DNA of 64,000 nucleotides from DSSM01 sp964484125 (GTDB lineage: Bacteria > Bacteroidota > Ignavibacteria > Tepidaquicellales > Tepidaquicellaceae): contig CAZAEK010000003.1 of NCBI GenBank assembly GCA_964484125.1, positions 143,775-207,774 on the forward strand, in the 5' to 3' direction. The first letter of the stretch is position 1. Each line of letters begins with the position of its first letter. Of the stretch, positions 54,811 through 62,639 are shown one piece after another. The notes beneath the pieces were generated by a model, which saw only the letters and a program-made list of their open reading frames with translations, was not told the DNA's origin and did no database searches. A program made the position numbers and the translations under genes.

Positions 54811-55272
54811 TTAATTCCCGGATTTTAATTTTTCAATTATTGATGTGGTGGAATAGTTATCAATATATCCAAGACTTAATACTTTTCCGCCATTAGCTAA
54901 AACTATATCCGAGCCGACAATTTTATCAACAGGCCAGTCTCCGCCTTTTACAAGAATATCTGGCTTTATTGAATTTATTAGATTATATGGAGTTTCTTCT
55001 TCAAAAATAATAACAGCATCAACCGGTTTTAAATTTTCAAGGACATATTCCCTGTCTTCTTCACTGTTAACAGGTCTTGATTCACCTTTTAACTTTTTTA
55101 CAGATTTATCCGAATTCAAACCGACTATAAGATAGTCGCCAAGTTTTTTTGCCTGTTTAAGATATGTTATATGACCTTTGTGAATAATATCAAAGCACCC
55201 GTTTGTAAAAACAAGTATTTTGCCTTTTTCTTTTAATTGGTTCCTTATATTTAAAAAATCATTTAATTTCAA
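54811..55272 (-). CDS. rfaE2: D-glycero-beta-D-manno-heptose 1-phosphate adenylyltransferase
   Basis: Adenylylates heptose-1-phosphate to ADP-heptose for LPS core. A 153-residue cytidylyltransferase-fold enzyme with FTNGCFDIIHKGHITYLKQA (HxGH), SDKSVKKLKGESRPVNSEEDR and DILVKGGDW. In E. coli this is the C-terminal half of HldE; here it is a separate gene overlapping rfaE1 by four bases. Confidence 0.94.
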   Translation of the reverse strand: MKLNDFLNIRNQLKEKGKILVFTNGCFDIIHKGHITYLKQAKKLGDYLIVGLNSDKSVKKLKGESRPVNSEEDREYVLENLKPVDAVIIFEEETPYNLINSIKPDILVKGGDWPVDKIVGSDIVLANGGKVLSLGYIDNYSTTSIIEKLKSGN

Positions 55273-56261
55273 AGTGAACCGTTAATGTTGTTTATTAATG
55301 CATCTTTGAAAACCGGGACTATTCCAACTTCTTCTACAACCATTCCTGCTGCGAAATTTGCAATCTGAACAGCGTCATTCAAATCCGCACCACCTGCAAG
55401 GCATACAGCAATAGTTGAGATTACAGTATCTCCTGCTCCGGATACATCAGCCACTTTTCTTGCTCTTGTTGGAATGGAATTGATTTTGATTTTATTTCCT
55501 TGTTTTCCGAAAATTCTTATTCCGTTTTCGCCGAGTGTCAGTATAAGATTATCAACTTTCATTTTTTTCATTACAGATACAGCAAGGTCATTCAATTCCT
55601 TATCACTTTTTGGCTTTTTCCCGGAAGCGTCTTCGAGTTCTTTACGGTTTGGCTTAAAAGCAAAAACTTTTTCATACTCGAAGAAATTATCAAACTTAGG
55701 ATCAACTAAAATCCTGACTTTATTCTCAGAAGCAATTTTTATAATTCTATGAATAAGGTTTTTTGTCAGAACGCCCTTGTTGTAATCCTGAAGAATTATT
55801 ATATCAAATTTTTTGATATTCTTTTTCAGAGCAGATAAAATTTTATTTTCAACAGTTGCACTTATCTTATCTTTAGATTCGGCGTCAATTCTAATCAGAT
55901 GATTTGAAGATGCAATTACCCTTGTTTTGCTTGTGGTAGGGCGGTCAGAAACTTTAATAATTCCCTCTGTTTCAATCTTATTCTTTTTAAATTCCTCAAG
56001 TAAAATTTTACCTTCATCATCATTGCCGATTACACCAAGCATATATGCTTTAGCCCCAAGGGAGACAATATTCAATCCGACGTTTGCGGCTCCTCCGAGT
56101 TTCGGCTCGCTGCGTTTTTTTTCAAAAACCTGTACCGGGGCTTCAGGTGAAATTCTTTTAACGTCACCAAATAGATAAATATCAAGCATTACATCGCCAA
56201 TGACACAAATCTTCTTTGATGAAATATCTTTGAAAATATCTGTAAGTTTTCTTTTTAACAT
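55269..56261 (-). CDS. rfaE1: D-glycero-beta-D-manno-heptose-7-phosphate kinase
   Basis: Phosphorylates heptose-7-phosphate at C1. A 330-residue PfkB-fold sugar kinase with VIGDVMLDIYLFGDVKRISPEAPVQVF, KLGGAANVGLNI, LILTLGENGIRIF and the ATP/catalytic loop VADVSGAGDTVISTIA. Corresponds to the N-terminal half of HldE. First gene of the rfaE1-rfaE2-tamB-rnr run, with an AT-rich 5' region shared with the divergent AbiE operon. Confidence 0.94.
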   Translation of the reverse strand: MLKRKLTDIFKDISSKKICVIGDVMLDIYLFGDVKRISPEAPVQVFEKKRSEPKLGGAANVGLNIVSLGAKAYMLGVIGNDDEGKILLEEFKKNKIETEGIIKVSDRPTTSKTRVIASSNHLIRIDAESKDKISATVENKILSALKKNIKKFDIIILQDYNKGVLTKNLIHRIIKIASENKVRILVDPKFDNFFEYEKVFAFKPNRKELEDASGKKPKSDKELNDLAVSVMKKMKVDNLILTLGENGIRIFGKQGNKIKINSIPTRARKVADVSGAGDTVISTIAVCLAGGADLNDAVQIANFAAGMVVEEVGIVPVFKDALINNINGSL

Positions 56262-56407
56262 AAGTAAATATAAGTTTAATATTGAGTTTATTCAATAAAT
56301 AAAAAAATGAAATTTTCAAACAGTCAAATTTCAAAAAACTATTTTCAGAAAAAAATATCATCAAATTGCAAATATTAATTTACTTTTTAATAAAAAATAC
56401 CTTACAA

Positions 56408-56438
56408 TTGTCGTAAATATTTAATATATTTGCGACAA
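56408..56438. promoter_or_regulatory. Operator-like inverted repeat upstream of the AbiE genes
   Basis: Two 13-base arms (TTGTCGTAAATAT and ATATTTGCGACAA) form an inverted repeat with one mismatch and a 5-base centre, ending 15 bases before the likely antitoxin start. Within it TATATTTG (56425-56432) fits the Bacteroidetes -7 consensus TAnnTTTG, so a bound repressor would cover the promoter. AbiEi-type antitoxins are known to autorepress by binding inverted repeats; that this one does is inferred. Confidence 0.6.
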
Positions 56439-56453
56439 AAATTAATCAATTAT

Positions 56454-57068
56454 ATGAAAATAAGTATTGAAAAACATATACTTAAAAAAATTAAGAAAGC
56501 AAGGAGGGGTACGCTATTTTTTGTTGAAAATTTCATTACTCTTGGAAAAATAAAAACTATTAACAAAGCTCTTGAGCGTTTGGTAAATAAAGAAATTTTA
56601 GTTCGTGTAGCTACCGGAATTTACACCTTACCCAAAATAAACAAACGCATAGGCGTAATTACACCCGGTATAGAAGAGATTGCCAAAGCTATAGCGAAAA
56701 GAGATAAGGCAAGAATAGTGCCAACAGGTATTTATGCACTTAACAGATTAGGTCTCTCAACACAGGTCCCGTTGAGAATAGTTTATCTGACAGATGGTGC
56801 AGCCAGAAAAATCAAAATTAAAAACACAGTAATCACATTCAGGAAAACAACTCCTAAAAATGTAATGGCAATAGGCGAAATCAGCAAGTTAGTTATTCAA
56901 GCGCTTCGTTCTATAGGCAGAAAAAATATTTCAGATGATGAAATAAAGAAGTTTCAAAAAATATTAAGAAAAGAGAAAAGAACAAAATTAGAGTATGATA
57001 TACGTTTGGCTCCGGCATGGATAAGAGAAATTATGCTTCCAATTTTAAAAGATAAAAAAGATGAATGA
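56454..57068 (+). CDS. AbiEi-like antitoxin (DUF6088 family)
   Basis: A 204-residue protein with an N-terminal winged helix of the AbiEi kind (KHILKKIKKARRGTLFFVENF, then INKALERLVNKEILVRVATGIYTLPK) and a mixed alpha/beta C-terminal part (VPTGIYALNRLGLSTQVPLRIVYLTDG) that matches DUF6088. As the antitoxin of a type IV toxin-antitoxin pair it is expected to bind DNA and counter AbiEii. A TTG at 56430 would lie inside the operator-like palindrome, so the ATG at 56454 is preferred. The last eight bases overlap the toxin gene, typical of this module. Confidence 0.85.
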   Translation: MKISIEKHILKKIKKARRGTLFFVENFITLGKIKTINKALERLVNKEILVRVATGIYTLPKINKRIGVITPGIEEIAKAIAKRDKARIVPTGIYALNRLGLSTQVPLRIVYLTDGAARKIKIKNTVITFRKTTPKNVMAIGEISKLVIQALRSIGRKNISDDEIKKFQKILRKEKRTKLEYDIRLAPAWIREIMLPILKDKKDE

Positions 57069-58086
57069 AAAAGAAATAAAAGCATGGCTAAAACTTTCTG
57101 ATGAAGATAAAAAAGATATTTTTTCGGAAGTTAGTAATAATATCGGTTTGCCAACTGCAGCGATTGAAAAAGACTGGTGGGTAGTAAGGACATTAGAAGC
57201 ATTATATAAAACAGAAATAACATCTCATACAGTTTTTAAAGGAGGTACATCTTTAAGTAAAGCTTGGGGATTGATAGACCGTTTTTCTGAAGATATAGAT
57301 TTAGCTTTAGACAGAAATTTTTTTTCTTTTAATAAGAAAATGTCCGGTGCACAAATAACTAAATTAAGAAAAGAATTTAATAAATATATTACTGAAAAAT
57401 TTTTTAAATTACTTCAAAATCAATTCGATGAAGCAGGTTTTGATAACACAAAAGTAAAAGTAAGGCAAACAAAATCAACAGATACTGATCCAGTGGTTAT
57501 AGAAATAAATTATCCAGTTTTGACAGACAAAATAGAATATTTGCCATCAACGGTCGTAATAGAAATTGGTTGTCGTTCATTGATAGAGCCTTATACAAAT
57601 AAACAATTTTGCTCAATAATGGGCAAATTTTATGAAGGGAAAGAATTTGCTGACAAAAGTATTACTATTCCTTCAGTAAATCCTGAAAGGACATTTCTCG
57701 AAAAAATATTTCTTCTTCACGAAGAGTTTATGCAAAAAGAAGAAAAGCAAAGGGTAAACCGTTTAAGCAGACACTTGTTTGATCTTGAGCGGATTATGGA
57801 TACAGAATTTGCTAAAATTGCTTTATCAGATTTAAAATTATATAATAAAATAGTTGAACATCGAAAAATTTTTACGAAAATCAGTCATATTGATTATTCC
57901 AATCATTCTCCAGATAAAATAAATATAATTCCGCCTAAAAATGTTTTATCCTTATGGGAAAAAGATTACGAGATAATGCAAAATAGTATGATTTATAACG
58001 ATTCTTTGCCGTTTGAGAAATTGCTTGAAAGAATTAAGGAATTAAATAAACGAATAAATGATATTAGTCTTCAGTTTTTTCTTTAA
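57061..58086 (+). CDS. AbiEii-like nucleotidyltransferase toxin
   Basis: A 341-residue member of PF08843 (AbiEii/DUF1814). The nucleotidyltransferase core has TVFKGGTSLSKAWGLI followed by RFSEDIDLALD (GGTSLS and DIDL metal-binding motifs), and a second motif is in NPERTFLEKIFLLHEEF. In characterised AbiE systems such enzymes transfer nucleotides, giving reversible growth arrest and phage abortive infection; activity here is inferred. Overlap with the antitoxin gene by eight bases ensures coupled synthesis. It is followed 12 bases on by the convergent glycosyltransferase gene. Confidence 0.87.
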   Translation: MNEKEIKAWLKLSDEDKKDIFSEVSNNIGLPTAAIEKDWWVVRTLEALYKTEITSHTVFKGGTSLSKAWGLIDRFSEDIDLALDRNFFSFNKKMSGAQITKLRKEFNKYITEKFFKLLQNQFDEAGFDNTKVKVRQTKSTDTDPVVIEINYPVLTDKIEYLPSTVVIEIGCRSLIEPYTNKQFCSIMGKFYEGKEFADKSITIPSVNPERTFLEKIFLLHEEFMQKEEKQRVNRLSRHLFDLERIMDTEFAKIALSDLKLYNKIVEHRKIFTKISHIDYSNHSPDKINIIPPKNVLSLWEKDYEIMQNSMIYNDSLPFEKLLERIKELNKRINDISLQFFL

Positions 58087-58098
58087 CCTTATGCTAAG

Positions 58099-60378
58099 TT
58101 AAAAATACGAAAAAACAAAGTTGAGGAAATGGTCGCCGGTATATCTTTGTGAGAAGAAAATCTGGAATCCATTTCGCATTATAACCTGAAAAATATCGGA
58201 ATTTTTTTTCGAAAATAACTTATTGTAATCAGTATTTGGGAACATTGCAATAATATCTCCGAGGTTATATGAATAATTTATAGAATCTTTTACTATTGAA
58301 GAACCGGAAATATTAATCAAAAGTGTATCAGAGTTATCTGACTTCTGCTTTAATCTGAAATAATTAAACAGAGAATCGCCTTTAAATACAATCAGGTCAT
58401 TCCCGTATTTATTATCTCTGACTTTTAATGACATATTGTAAATTCCGCTTTCGAAAGGGGATTTCAGATTTTTTAATGAGTACTGAAGAAGTGCAAATGG
58501 TTTTAAAATTATAATAGTCTTTATTTCATTTTTTTCTATCAGATCTTCAATATTTCTTGCGGAAAAAATATTCTTGACTTCACTGTGAACTAAAGAATCA
58601 TTATCAGGGTTTGTTAATTCAACTACTGCCTGATATCTGTCAAATTCATATTCTTCGTAATCGAGACTATCTATAATACCTTTATTTACGGCATACCAGT
58701 CAACAGATACCGTTTGCGGATTCATACCGAAATTTACATTGTCGATTGTAAGATTTTTTATAGCGATAATTTTCCCGAAGTTGATTACGTCAGGATTTTC
58801 TCTTAAAGGTTTAATTTTATTTGAGAAACCGTTTACAGTTGAATCACTGAAATTTGATTTAATGTCACGGAAATAAAATAAATTATAATCTCCGATTTCT
58901 TCTTTTTTAACGCTGATTTTCCTGAGCTTTTCATTGTAGCTGCTGCTTTTGACAATTGCAAGACCGATATCATTTTTGTCAATGAATTTTTTAATATCGA
59001 GAATATTCAGCTCTTCGTCTGATAAAGCAGATTTCTTTTTCTTCGACTTTTTCTCGGTTACTGTAAGTTCAGGAAGTGAACCAAGAATAAATCTGTCAGG
59101 TTGATTTGAAAGAGTCTGAATTGCAAAAACATCGAAATAACCTTCAATTTCTTCAAAATAAATTTTATCTTTCTCTTCAATAAGGTTTTTTAAAACGCTG
59201 TTACGGAGTGCATAACCGACTTCAAAAGTATCTTCCCTGAATGGCTGAGGATAAAAGAAACACCATATAAGATATGTCAATATCGTTCCTGTAAATGCCA
59301 ACACAGTTAACCCTTTTTTATAATTAAAAAACTGTTCAACAGCAGGGGGTATAAAGAGCAATGCATTAATAACAATATATCTTGAAATCATATTTGTTCC
59401 GCCTGTCCCAATTATTCCCTGTATAATTAATAATGTAAGCTCAATTATGTTATACAACAGAAAAAGGACTGTAAGGTTAAGCTCTTTTTTCCTGAAATTA
59501 CTATAGATAACTTTTATTGAAAAAAAAGATGTAATAGGGGCAATATAAAAAATAAATGTGGGATACTGAATTATCTTTTGGAGGTATTTAGCAGTATTAA
59601 GATTTTCATAGATTTTACTTGTTTCTTTTGCAAAGTAAAAGAAATCTTTGTTATCAATATAGTTCAGAATAAGCCACCAGATAATCGTAATAAGGGAAAC
59701 TGAAGCAATCAGAATATTTATAAAAAATAATTTACTGAATTTTTTCTCTTTAAAAAAATCAAGAGAAACGAGTATGATAAGGGTAATACTAAAAAGCCAT
59801 CCTTCGTATCTGAACCCGTTCGAGAGAGCAATGGAAACCGCTGCAAGAAAAAGATAACGCTTTTGATTTTTTGTTTTCCACAGCAGGAAAAAATACAACC
59901 CTCCGAGTATGAAGAAAAAGAAAATTGGCTCAGGCAGTCCTGAAATACCAAGCCATGCCTGAAAAGGAAAGAAGATAAAAATTACCGAAGACCAGAAAGC
60001 AGTCCTCCTGTTGAACGCAATTTCTATGGATTTAAAAAAGAAAAATAAAGACAGAGTTGAAAAAATTAAACTAATAACAGTAGCTGCAACAAAAAGGTCC
60101 CTTATAAACATCATAAAAAAGCCATTAAGCCAGAAATGGAAAGGAAGCCATACGCCGGAGCTAATTTCAGGTTTCTGAAGCCAGTTATAAGAAATAACCG
60201 TTCTGCAATAATCATCTGCTGAAAGCCATCTGAAGCCTGTAGAAAGAAGTATAATCTGAAAAAAGATTTTCAGAGAAATCAGAAACAGAAGTGATAAGAA
60301 TTCACTATGAAATAATTTAGATGAATAATAATTAAATCTTTCAAGTATTTTATTAATTTTGTTCTTATCGAATTTCAT
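58099..60378 (-). CDS. Polytopic membrane glycosyltransferase-like protein (GT39/ArnT-like)
   Basis: A 759-residue protein. The first half has about ten hydrophobic helices, beginning with LLFLISLKIFFQIILL, and a first periplasmic loop with FRWLSADDYCRTVISYNW, which carries the acidic pair typical of GT-C fold (GT39/PMT) enzymes. The second half (about 390-759) is soluble with beta-strand-like sequence and no recognised domain. Lipid-linked sugar transfer outside the membrane is plausible; acceptor unknown. It overlaps the sensor kinase stop by four bases (ATGA at 60375-60378). Confidence 0.6.
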   Translation of the reverse strand: MKFDKNKINKILERFNYYSSKLFHSEFLSLLFLISLKIFFQIILLSTGFRWLSADDYCRTVISYNWLQKPEISSGVWLPFHFWLNGFFMMFIRDLFVAATVISLIFSTLSLFFFFKSIEIAFNRRTAFWSSVIFIFFPFQAWLGISGLPEPIFFFFILGGLYFFLLWKTKNQKRYLFLAAVSIALSNGFRYEGWLFSITLIILVSLDFFKEKKFSKLFFINILIASVSLITIIWWLILNYIDNKDFFYFAKETSKIYENLNTAKYLQKIIQYPTFIFYIAPITSFFSIKVIYSNFRKKELNLTVLFLLYNIIELTLLIIQGIIGTGGTNMISRYIVINALLFIPPAVEQFFNYKKGLTVLAFTGTILTYLIWCFFYPQPFREDTFEVGYALRNSVLKNLIEEKDKIYFEEIEGYFDVFAIQTLSNQPDRFILGSLPELTVTEKKSKKKKSALSDEELNILDIKKFIDKNDIGLAIVKSSSYNEKLRKISVKKEEIGDYNLFYFRDIKSNFSDSTVNGFSNKIKPLRENPDVINFGKIIAIKNLTIDNVNFGMNPQTVSVDWYAVNKGIIDSLDYEEYEFDRYQAVVELTNPDNDSLVHSEVKNIFSARNIEDLIEKNEIKTIIILKPFALLQYSLKNLKSPFESGIYNMSLKVRDNKYGNDLIVFKGDSLFNYFRLKQKSDNSDTLLINISGSSIVKDSINYSYNLGDIIAMFPNTDYNKLFSKKNSDIFQVIMRNGFQIFFSQRYTGDHFLNFVFSYF

Positions 60379-61586
60379 CCGGCTTTAAGTTTGATTCTGA
60401 AAGTTGTTCCTTTTTCCAGAAATGATTCTGCAAGGGTAAGCTTACCACTGTGATAATCTTCAATAATTCTTTTTGATAAACTCAGTCCCAATCCCCAGCC
60501 GCGCTTTTTAGTTGAATATCCGGGCCTGAAAATATCTTTTCTGTGTCTTTTATCAATTCCTTTGCCGTTATCAGTTACATCTATTATTATATCCTTATCT
60601 TTTGAGTAAATATTGATTTCAATTTTTCCGGAGTTTTTTTCAATTGCATCAAGAGCATTTTTAAAAAGATTTTCAATTACCCATTCGAATAAATCAGTAT
60701 TGATTAAAGCTTTAATTGAGTCAGGCGAATTAATCTGAATTGATACTTTCTTTTTTGCCAGACCATCGGAGCCTATCAGTGACGGAATTCTTTTTTCAAA
60801 ATAATATGCAACATTTTTTATTGTTTCAACTATGTCCTTACATTCGAGTTTTGGTTGGGAACCTATTTTTGAAAATCTTCCGGCAATTTTATTGAGCTTG
60901 TCAAGGTCGTTACCGATTTCATTTACAATTACTTTTGAATTGTCATCAAGGTTTTCTGAACTTTTCAGAATCTCGCACCAGCCAATTAATGAGGAAAGGG
61001 GAGTCCCGAGCTGATGAGCAGTTTCCCTTGAGAGCCCAACCCAGATACTGCTTTGTTCTGCTTTTTTGATATAAGAAAATCCAATATAACCGACAAGAAG
61101 AAAAATACCGCCAATAAGAAATTCCAGAACAGGAAGATATTTAAGCTTTGTAATAAGGTCTGATTGCCCGTAATGGATGTAATTAAAAATCAGTGAATCC
61201 ATATATGAAACCCTGATAGGAGGACTTATTTCAGCCATTTCTTTTGCGAGGGCAATAAGTTTTGCATCACGTTCGGATTTTTTCAGAGTGGAATCAATAT
61301 CAAGATTTTTATAAAAGTCAACCCTCTTATAATCTTTATCAGTTGCTATTATAGGAAAATCAATCTGAGTAATTATCTCGTTAAATATGAACCCATATTC
61401 ACCGCTGGTATTTGTAGTATCATTTGCAATATATTCAAGCGATTTTCCGTATAGCTTTGCAATCTCGGTTTCTCTCTCCCTGATTTTATCTACAATTACC
61501 TGTGTGTAGTATAAAATAAAAAGTGCGATTAAAACACCACTTAGGAGGAGAGCAGCTTTAATATTAAAAGAACCAAATTTATTCAT
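60375..61586 (-). CDS. Membrane sensor histidine kinase
   Basis: A 403-residue kinase with helices at about 12-28 and 149-172 framing a periplasmic domain of about 120 residues. The H-box GLSRETAHQLGTPLSSLIGW contains His191; HATPase motifs are NLFKNALDAIEKN, VTDNGKGID and KKRGWGLGLSLSK. There is no HAMP or PAS domain. No response regulator is adjacent; instead it is translationally coupled to the membrane glycosyltransferase-like gene. The region 61587-61637 between it and the divergent permease is 51 bases and must hold both promoters. Confidence 0.88.
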   Translation of the reverse strand: MNKFGSFNIKAALLLSGVLIALFILYYTQVIVDKIRERETEIAKLYGKSLEYIANDTTNTSGEYGFIFNEIITQIDFPIIATDKDYKRVDFYKNLDIDSTLKKSERDAKLIALAKEMAEISPPIRVSYMDSLIFNYIHYGQSDLITKLKYLPVLEFLIGGIFLLVGYIGFSYIKKAEQSSIWVGLSRETAHQLGTPLSSLIGWCEILKSSENLDDNSKVIVNEIGNDLDKLNKIAGRFSKIGSQPKLECKDIVETIKNVAYYFEKRIPSLIGSDGLAKKKVSIQINSPDSIKALINTDLFEWVIENLFKNALDAIEKNSGKIEINIYSKDKDIIIDVTDNGKGIDKRHRKDIFRPGYSTKKRGWGLGLSLSKRIIEDYHSGKLTLAESFLEKGTTFRIKLKAG

Positions 61587-61637
61587 TCAATTTTATTGCT
61601 TACTAACTTAACTTGCCTTAATTTATAATTATTTATT

Positions 61638-62639
61638 TTGTCAAAAAAGCATATAATACTGTTTTTTTTATTCGTCGTTTTACTCATATCTTTATTGGTA
61701 TCGCTTTCTACTGGAAGTGTATCAATTCCTCTGAGTGAAATATTCAGTGGCTTGCTGGGTGGAGAAGGCGTATCACGAAAAATTATATTCGATATCAGAC
61801 TCCCGAGGACATTAAACGCACTCATTGTAGGCGTCTCTCTTGCAAGCTCAGGACTTATCCTGCAATCACTCCTGAGAAATAATCTTGCAGAACCAGGTTT
61901 GCTTGGTATATCGTCAGGTGCCGGTCTCGGAGCAATTCTTATCTTTATGCTTCCGTTTTCTTTACCATTCTGGCTTGTAACACCTGTCTCTTTTGTCTTT
62001 GCAGTTATTTCGACTGCAGTAATATTTTTTATTGCAAAAGGCATAAACTCCAAATATACTAATTTTATTTCTACAAATAAAATCATCTTGGCAGGTATAG
62101 CCATAAATGCATTACTCGCTTCTGTAAACGGATTTTTACTTTTAGTATCCGGCAGTGGAGTAATTCAGATTGTGAACTGGCTTAGCGGTGGATTTTCCGG
62201 AAGGGGCTGGAATGAGTTTTTTATCAGTATGCCTTTCAGCTTTATAGCTATTATTGTGGCAGTATTACTTTCAAAAGAAATGAACCTGCTTTCTCTCGGA
62301 GAAGAAATTGCAATGTCGCTCGGATTAAATGTAAAGTTAATTCAGCGATTGTCTGTTGCCCTTGCTTCATTACTTGCCGCTGCGGCAGTATCAGTTGCAG
62401 GAATTATTTCCTTTGTTGGTTTAATAATTCCGAACATTTCAAGACTAATTGTCGGAAGTGATTACAAATATACTCTTGCGTGCAGTATGTTGCTTGGCGG
62501 AATATTTGTAGTAATATCAGATATTCTTGCCCGAACTTTAATAGCTCCATCGGAATTGCCCGCAGGCATATTTACTTCTTTTATTGGTGCTCCTGTATTT
62601 ATCTGGTTAATTTTAAAAAATCATAAAGAAAATGTATAA
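61638..62639 (+). CDS. FecCD/BtuC-type ABC transporter permease
   Basis: A 333-residue integral membrane protein of the iron-siderophore/cobalamin permease family. It has FDIRLPRTLNALIVGVSLASSGLILQSLLRNNLAEPGLLGISSGAGLG near the N-terminus, then FVGLIIPNISRLIVGSDYKYTL and the C-terminal DILARTLIAPSELPAGIFTSFIGAPVFIWL, all diagnostic. The start is a TTG at 61638, the only one that gives the first helix. No binding protein or ATPase is adjacent, so partners must be encoded elsewhere. The stop overlaps the mnmE start by 8 bases. Confidence 0.9.
   Translation: MSKKHIILFFLFVVLLISLLVSLSTGSVSIPLSEIFSGLLGGEGVSRKIIFDIRLPRTLNALIVGVSLASSGLILQSLLRNNLAEPGLLGISSGAGLGAILIFMLPFSLPFWLVTPVSFVFAVISTAVIFFIAKGINSKYTNFISTNKIILAGIAINALLASVNGFLLLVSGSGVIQIVNWLSGGFSGRGWNEFFISMPFSFIAIIVAVLLSKEMNLLSLGEEIAMSLGLNVKLIQRLSVALASLLAAAAVSVAGIISFVGLIIPNISRLIVGSDYKYTLACSMLLGGIFVVISDILARTLIAPSELPAGIFTSFIGAPVFIWLILKNHKENV

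Noticed and set aside
56430..56453. TTG start for the antitoxin gene eight codons upstream
   Set aside because: The TTG lies within the operator-like palindrome and over the putative -7 element, so it would likely not be in the message with a usable leader; the ATG at 56454 is better.
61583..62104. Open frame of 173 codons on the minus strand
   Set aside because: It lies antisense to the FecCD permease, which has clear family motifs; its sequence is Pro/Ser-rich mirror-frame composition with no recognisable domain.
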